From Paenarthrobacter sp. (GTDB lineage: Bacteria; Actinomycetota; Actinomycetes; Actinomycetales; Micrococcaceae), in assembly GCA_031179305.1 (NCBI GenBank), contig JAPSHX010000008.1:1-64000 (forward strand): a stretch of DNA of 64,000 nucleotides. The letters run 5' to 3'. The position numbers and the translations under genes were made by a program. The stretch's first letter is position 1. Each line of letters starts with the position of its first letter. The notes beneath the pieces are model-generated. The model did not search any database, had not been told where the DNA came from, and worked only from the letters and a program-made list of their open reading frames with translations. Shown in pieces: positions 60,665-64,000 of this stretch.

Positions 60665-61588
60665 TTAGCCCTTGAGTCCCTGTGTCGAAACGCCTTCGAC
60701 GATGTAGCGCTGGAAGACCAGGAAGAAGACCAGCACGGGCAGGAGTGCCAGGACGGACATGGCGATCATGGCGCCGTAGTCCGAGCTCTGGGTCTGGTCG
60801 ACGAAGAGCCGCAACGCCAACGGGAGCGGGTATTTTTCGGGGGTGTTGAGGTAGAGCAGCGGACCCAGGAAATCGTTCCAGCTCCAGATGAAGGAGAAAA
60901 TGGAGGTGGAGATCAGGGCCGGTTTCATGAGCGGGAGCATGATGGATCCGAAGATCCGGACGTGTCCTGCGCCGTCGATTCGGGCTGCTTCGTCGAGTTC
61001 GGCCGGGAGGCCGCGCATGAACTGGACCATGAGGAACACGAAGAACGCGTCCGCGGCGAGGAACTTGCCGATCAGCAGCGGCACGTAGGTATCCACCAGG
61101 CCAAGCTGCTGGAAGACGATGTACTGCGGGATGATCACCACGTGGAAGGGCAGGAGCAGGGTGGCGATCATCATGCCGAAGAACAGTCCGCGGCCGGGGA
61201 AGTTGATCCGGGCGAAGGCGTAGGCGGAGATGGACGCCGAGAGGACGGTTCCCACCACGGCGCCGACGGCCAGGATCAGGGAGTTGGTAAAGAACGTCAA
61301 CGTGGAGACGCCGCCGATTCCTTCCATGGCCGTGATGAAGTTGTCGAAGCTGAAGTTGTTCGACCAGAGGGCGTTGTTGGCGCCGCCGATCTCGGAGTTC
61401 GGCTTGAAGGAGGCCGAAATCATCCAGATGGCCGGGTAGAGGACCATAGCCACCAGTGCCAAGGCAACAATGTGGAAGATGGTGCTCTTGACCCGTTTGG
61501 CCGTGGTGGATTCGGACTTCGGGTTGTAGGCAGGTGCCGTTGGGTTCTTCGTGGGTGCGGGCTGGGTGGGTGTTGCCATGGTTGTCAT
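60665..61588 (-). CDS. Carbohydrate ABC transporter permease (MalG type)
   Basis: 307 residues, six membrane helices after a Pro/Thr-rich N-terminus. EAA loop DEAARIDGAGHVRIFGSIML then PLMKPALI, and the ending FQRYIVEGVSTQGLKG is typical of CUT1 permeases. It overlaps the partner permease's stop by 4 bp. Confidence 0.94.
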   Translation of the reverse strand: MTTMATPTQPAPTKNPTAPAYNPKSESTTAKRVKSTIFHIVALALVAMVLYPAIWMISASFKPNSEIGGANNALWSNNFSFDNFITAMEGIGGVSTLTFFTNSLILAVGAVVGTVLSASISAYAFARINFPGRGLFFGMMIATLLLPFHVVIIPQYIVFQQLGLVDTYVPLLIGKFLAADAFFVFLMVQFMRGLPAELDEAARIDGAGHVRIFGSIMLPLMKPALISTSIFSFIWSWNDFLGPLLYLNTPEKYPLPLALRLFVDQTQSSDYGAMIAMSVLALLPVLVFFLVFQRYIVEGVSTQGLKG

Positions 61589-62538
61589 TTCGAATCACCG
61601 CTGTAGTGGACCCAGGACTTGGAGGTTTTGAAGAAGATCAGCGTGATGACGCCGACCACGATCACCAGGAGCCAGGCCATCGCCGAGGCGTAACCCATCC
61701 GGAAGTCGGAGAAGCCGCGCAAGTACAGGTAGAGGGTGTAGAAGAGGGTGGAACCTGCCGGGCCGCCTTCACCGTTGGAGATGATGTAGGCCGAGGCGAA
61801 GATCTGGAATGCGTGGATGGTTTCCATCAGGAGGTTGAAGAAGATCACCGGGGACAGCATGGGCCAGGTGATGTTCATGAACTTCCGCACCGGACCGGCG
61901 CCGTCCATCGAGGCTGCTTCATAGAGGTCCGCGGGGATCTGCTTGAGGCCGGCCAGGAAGATCACCATGGGGGCACCGAACTGCCACACGGTCAGCAGGA
62001 TCATCATGCCCATGGTCATGTTCGGGTTGCCCACCCAGCCGCCCAGGTTGATCCCGAAGAACGACAAGCCCTGGTCCACCGGACCGGAATCGCCGAACAT
62101 CGCCTTCCAGACGATCGCGATGGACACCGACGCGCCGATCAGGGAGGGTGCGTAGAACGCGGACCGGTAGAAACCCTGGCCCTTGCGCTTGCTGTTGAGC
62201 AGCATCGCGATCGCCAGCGCCGCAGCGAGTTTCAGCGGGGTACCGAAGATCACATACTGCATGGTCACGCCCACCGACTGCAGGAAACGCTCGTCCTGGA
62301 AGAGGGTGACGTAGTTATCCAGGCCAATCCACTTGGGAGCTTCGAAGAGGTTGTAGTTGGTGAAGGAGAGGTACAGCGAGGAAATCATCGGGCCTACAGT
62401 CAGAGCGATGAATCCGAGCAGCCAGGGCAGCAGGAAGGTGTAGCCGGCGCGGGCATCCGCGCCCCGCCGCCGCGACTTACGCGGCTGCGGGGAGGCGGAC
62501 GACGATGAGCGCCTGCTCAGGGTTGGGCTTTGAGTCAC
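61585..62538 (-). CDS. Carbohydrate ABC transporter permease (MalF type)
   Basis: 317 residues, six membrane helices, with the basic tail RRSSSSASPQPRKSRRRG before the first. EAA loop YEAASMDGAGPVRKFMNITW then PMLSPVIF. Pairs with the following MalG-type permease. It is 48 bp downstream of the binding protein. No ATPase gene is nearby. Confidence 0.94.
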   Translation of the reverse strand: MTQSPTLSRRSSSSASPQPRKSRRRGADARAGYTFLLPWLLGFIALTVGPMISSLYLSFTNYNLFEAPKWIGLDNYVTLFQDERFLQSVGVTMQYVIFGTPLKLAAALAIAMLLNSKRKGQGFYRSAFYAPSLIGASVSIAIVWKAMFGDSGPVDQGLSFFGINLGGWVGNPNMTMGMMILLTVWQFGAPMVIFLAGLKQIPADLYEAASMDGAGPVRKFMNITWPMLSPVIFFNLLMETIHAFQIFASAYIISNGEGGPAGSTLFYTLYLYLRGFSDFRMGYASAMAWLLVIVVGVITLIFFKTSKSWVHYSGDSK

Positions 62539-62586
62539 GAGATCAGTCCGTCAGTTGGGAAGGCATGGATCAGACGCAGGGTCTGG

Positions 62587-63873
62587 TCAGGCGTTCTGCT
62601 TGATGAGGTCTTCGGCTTCCTTGAACCAGGAATCGGCTGCGCCGTCCAAGGTCAACTTGCCGTAGTTCAGTTCGGAGCTGACCCGCTTGAAGGAGGCTTC
62701 AAGCGTGCCGAAACCGACGATGGGAGGCTCGGGGGCGTCCTTGAGGTACTTCTCGATGGACTTCTCGTAATCCACAACCAACTTGTCCGTACCTTCGAAC
62801 GTGGTGCCATCACGCTGGGTCTTCGACGCCGGGACGCCGCGGGAGGTCTTGAAGATCTGGCCAACCTCGGGATCGTTAACCATGAAATCGATGAAGCGGG
62901 CAGCAGCATCCTTGTACTTGGTCTTGGCGCTGGCCACCATGAGCATGGAGGGCTTGAGGAACAGGCCCAGGTTGTCCGGGTCATCCGAGGGCACCGGCAC
63001 CAGCTTGAGTTCCTTGGCGCCGCTGTCGCCCAAGTAGCCGGCCATGAAGTTGTCCCACGTGACTTCACTGGCAGTGACGTTGGAGCCCATGGCGGACTTG
63101 GGGGCGAGCTGGGTGACCCGCTCTTCAGGAACCAGGGCGGGGGTCCCGCGAAGCTCGGCGGTGGTGTTCCACCACTTCTTGAGGTCGTCCTTGGTGAAGC
63201 CCAGCTTGCCGTCGTCTGTGAAGGCCTGGATGTTGTTCTGGCGCAGCCAGATGTTGAACATCCACCACACACCGGTGTAGTCGGTGCCGCCATATAACGC
63301 TCCGTTGCCCTTCTGTCCTACTTCGAGCATGAACTCGTTGAACTCTTTGTAGGTCCACTGTCCGTCCGGTTCGGCAACGCCCAGGCTCTGGAGCTTGGCG
63401 GGATCGTAGTACACCGCGAAGGCGTTGGTACTGGTAGGAATACCGTAGGTCTTGCCGCGGATCTGACCCGAGGGAAGGAGGGACTTGTCGAAGGCGTCCG
63501 TGTTGATTTTTACGGTGCCCAGGTCAAGGAGCTGGTTCCGCTGCCCGTAGTCCCGCAGGTAGGACAGATCCCACTGCATCACGTCCGGCAAGCCACCGCC
63601 GGCAGCTTCGGTGGCGCGCTTCTGCCAGTACCCGGCGAAGTCGGTGAAGTTGCCGTTCACCTTGATGTCCGGGTTCTTGGACTCGAACAGGGCAATCGCC
63701 TTGCGGGTACGCTCCGCCCGGTCATCGTTGCCCCACCAGGTGTAGTTGATGGTGACGGGATTCTCCGCGGAACCTGTCTGCCCGGCGGTTGAGGACTGGC
63801 CACAAGCGGAGAGGAACGCGGCAGATGCAGTGCCGAGAGCCACCGTGGTGAGGAATTTCCTTCTATCGATCAT
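62587..63873 (-). CDS. Carbohydrate ABC transporter substrate-binding lipoprotein
   Basis: 428 residues from ATG 63873, chosen because AGGAGG lies just before; 63900 would add nine residues containing that site. The N-terminus MIDRRKFLTTVALG is a Tat-like double-Arg signal ending in lipobox LSAC (Cys24). Mature motifs: TINYTWWGNDDRAERTRKAI, YWQKRATEAAGGGLPDVMQW, TSTNAFAVYYDPAKLQSLGV. It feeds the CUT1 permeases downstream. The operator at 63982-63995 suggests LacI control by a regulator outside the window. Confidence 0.94.
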   Translation of the reverse strand: MIDRRKFLTTVALGTASAAFLSACGQSSTAGQTGSAENPVTINYTWWGNDDRAERTRKAIALFESKNPDIKVNGNFTDFAGYWQKRATEAAGGGLPDVMQWDLSYLRDYGQRNQLLDLGTVKINTDAFDKSLLPSGQIRGKTYGIPTSTNAFAVYYDPAKLQSLGVAEPDGQWTYKEFNEFMLEVGQKGNGALYGGTDYTGVWWMFNIWLRQNNIQAFTDDGKLGFTKDDLKKWWNTTAELRGTPALVPEERVTQLAPKSAMGSNVTASEVTWDNFMAGYLGDSGAKELKLVPVPSDDPDNLGLFLKPSMLMVASAKTKYKDAAARFIDFMVNDPEVGQIFKTSRGVPASKTQRDGTTFEGTDKLVVDYEKSIEKYLKDAPEPPIVGFGTLEASFKRVSSELNYGKLTLDGAADSWFKEAEDLIKQNA

Positions 63874-63981
63874 GAGAGCCTCCTTGCTCAGTTGGTGCAA
63901 GCTTCCGAGTTCTCTACAACGTGGCAGTGATCTCGCTTACACTCGTTCTGAATCGATACAATATCCCTAATTAAGAACCTG

Positions 63982-63995
63982 GGCAAGCGTTTTCC
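63982..63995. promoter_or_regulatory. LacI-type operator before the sugar ABC operon
   Basis: GGCAAGCGTTTTCC (plus) reads GGAAAACGCTTGCC on the minus strand, about 110 bp upstream of the binding protein start. It is 12/14 identical to the site at 56420-56433. Confidence 0.65.
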
Positions 63996-64000
63996 AAAGA

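Noticed and set aside
60228..61606. Long frames on both strands over the DUF624 and permease genes
   Set aside because: They are shadows of two clear membrane-protein genes; the translations are Arg/His/Gly-rich with no domain.
1..64000. tRNA or rRNA genes
   Set aside because: No T-loop-like or rRNA-like stretches were recognised by eye in the intergenic regions; a tRNA scan was not possible.

Overview
The window looks like a chromosome segment of a high-GC actinobacterium of the Micrococcaceae, most like Arthrobacter or Paenarthrobacter. This is inferred from gene content and not tested by a search. Pointers are strong GC bias, frequent GTG starts, 4-bp or 1-bp stop/start overlaps (ATGA, TAATG), several apparently leaderless genes, a menBEA set for menaquinone, a ResB/CcsB/CcdA cytochrome c maturation set, a Rieske-type NirD, a tiny bS22-like ribosomal gene and an iniB-iniA-iniC-like cluster. 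No rRNA, tRNA, transposase, prophage or CRISPR array was seen.

Layout. 1-3475 (minus): a secreted repeat protein cut by the window edge, a family 2 glycosyltransferase and a tyrosine phosphatase. 3532-9790 (plus): a LacI regulator, a CUT1 sugar ABC transporter, a ThuA-like protein and a Gfo/Idh/MocA dehydrogenase, with matching tandem operators before the regulator and before the transporter. 9879-15761 (minus): an SGNH hydrolase with a probable signal-peptide frameshift, an acetyltransferase, a thiolase/enoyl-CoA hydratase/hydroxyacyl-CoA dehydrogenase operon, a pentapeptide-repeat protein and an SRPBCC protein. 15811-16170: five 74-75 bp tandem repeats. 16234-22891 (minus): an amino acid permease, nirBD (nirB broken by one frameshift) and an ABC-F ATPase. 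23093-24552 (plus): a ribbon-helix-helix protein with operators inside its own promoter, plus a DUF4097 protein. 24475-27016 (minus): a Mn/Zn-type ABC transporter. 27068-32958: a CPBP protease, a VOC protein, menB, menE, menA and small membrane proteins.

32967-42181 (minus) is the most striking block: a membrane-anchored Hsp70-like protein, a large LuxR-type regulator, an IniB-like protein with Gly/His/Asp repeats and an acidic tail, and two dynamin-like GTPases. The last three match the mycobacterial iniB-iniA-iniC order and approximate sizes. Possible regulator boxes lie in the only sizeable gap of the block. I infer a membrane or envelope stress system in which the Hsp70/LuxR pair controls the iniBAC-like genes.

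42390-47217 (minus): cytochrome c biogenesis (ccsB, resB, ccdA, TlpA-like) and a histidine phosphatase. 47422-49850 (plus): YceI and two proline-rich membrane proteins. 49898-53652: Rex, a glutaredoxin-like protein, a HAD phosphatase and a DUF559-type protein, framed by short repeats with 32-bp period, then bS22 and an excisionase-type HTH protein. 53871-55193: DAHP synthase behind an aromatic-codon leader peptide, apparently attenuation control. 55240-63873: a second carbohydrate locus (acetyl xylan esterase family, Gfo/Idh-PmoA fusion, MFS, DUF624, two permeases, binding protein) with near-identical LacI-type operators before the fusion gene and before the transporter.
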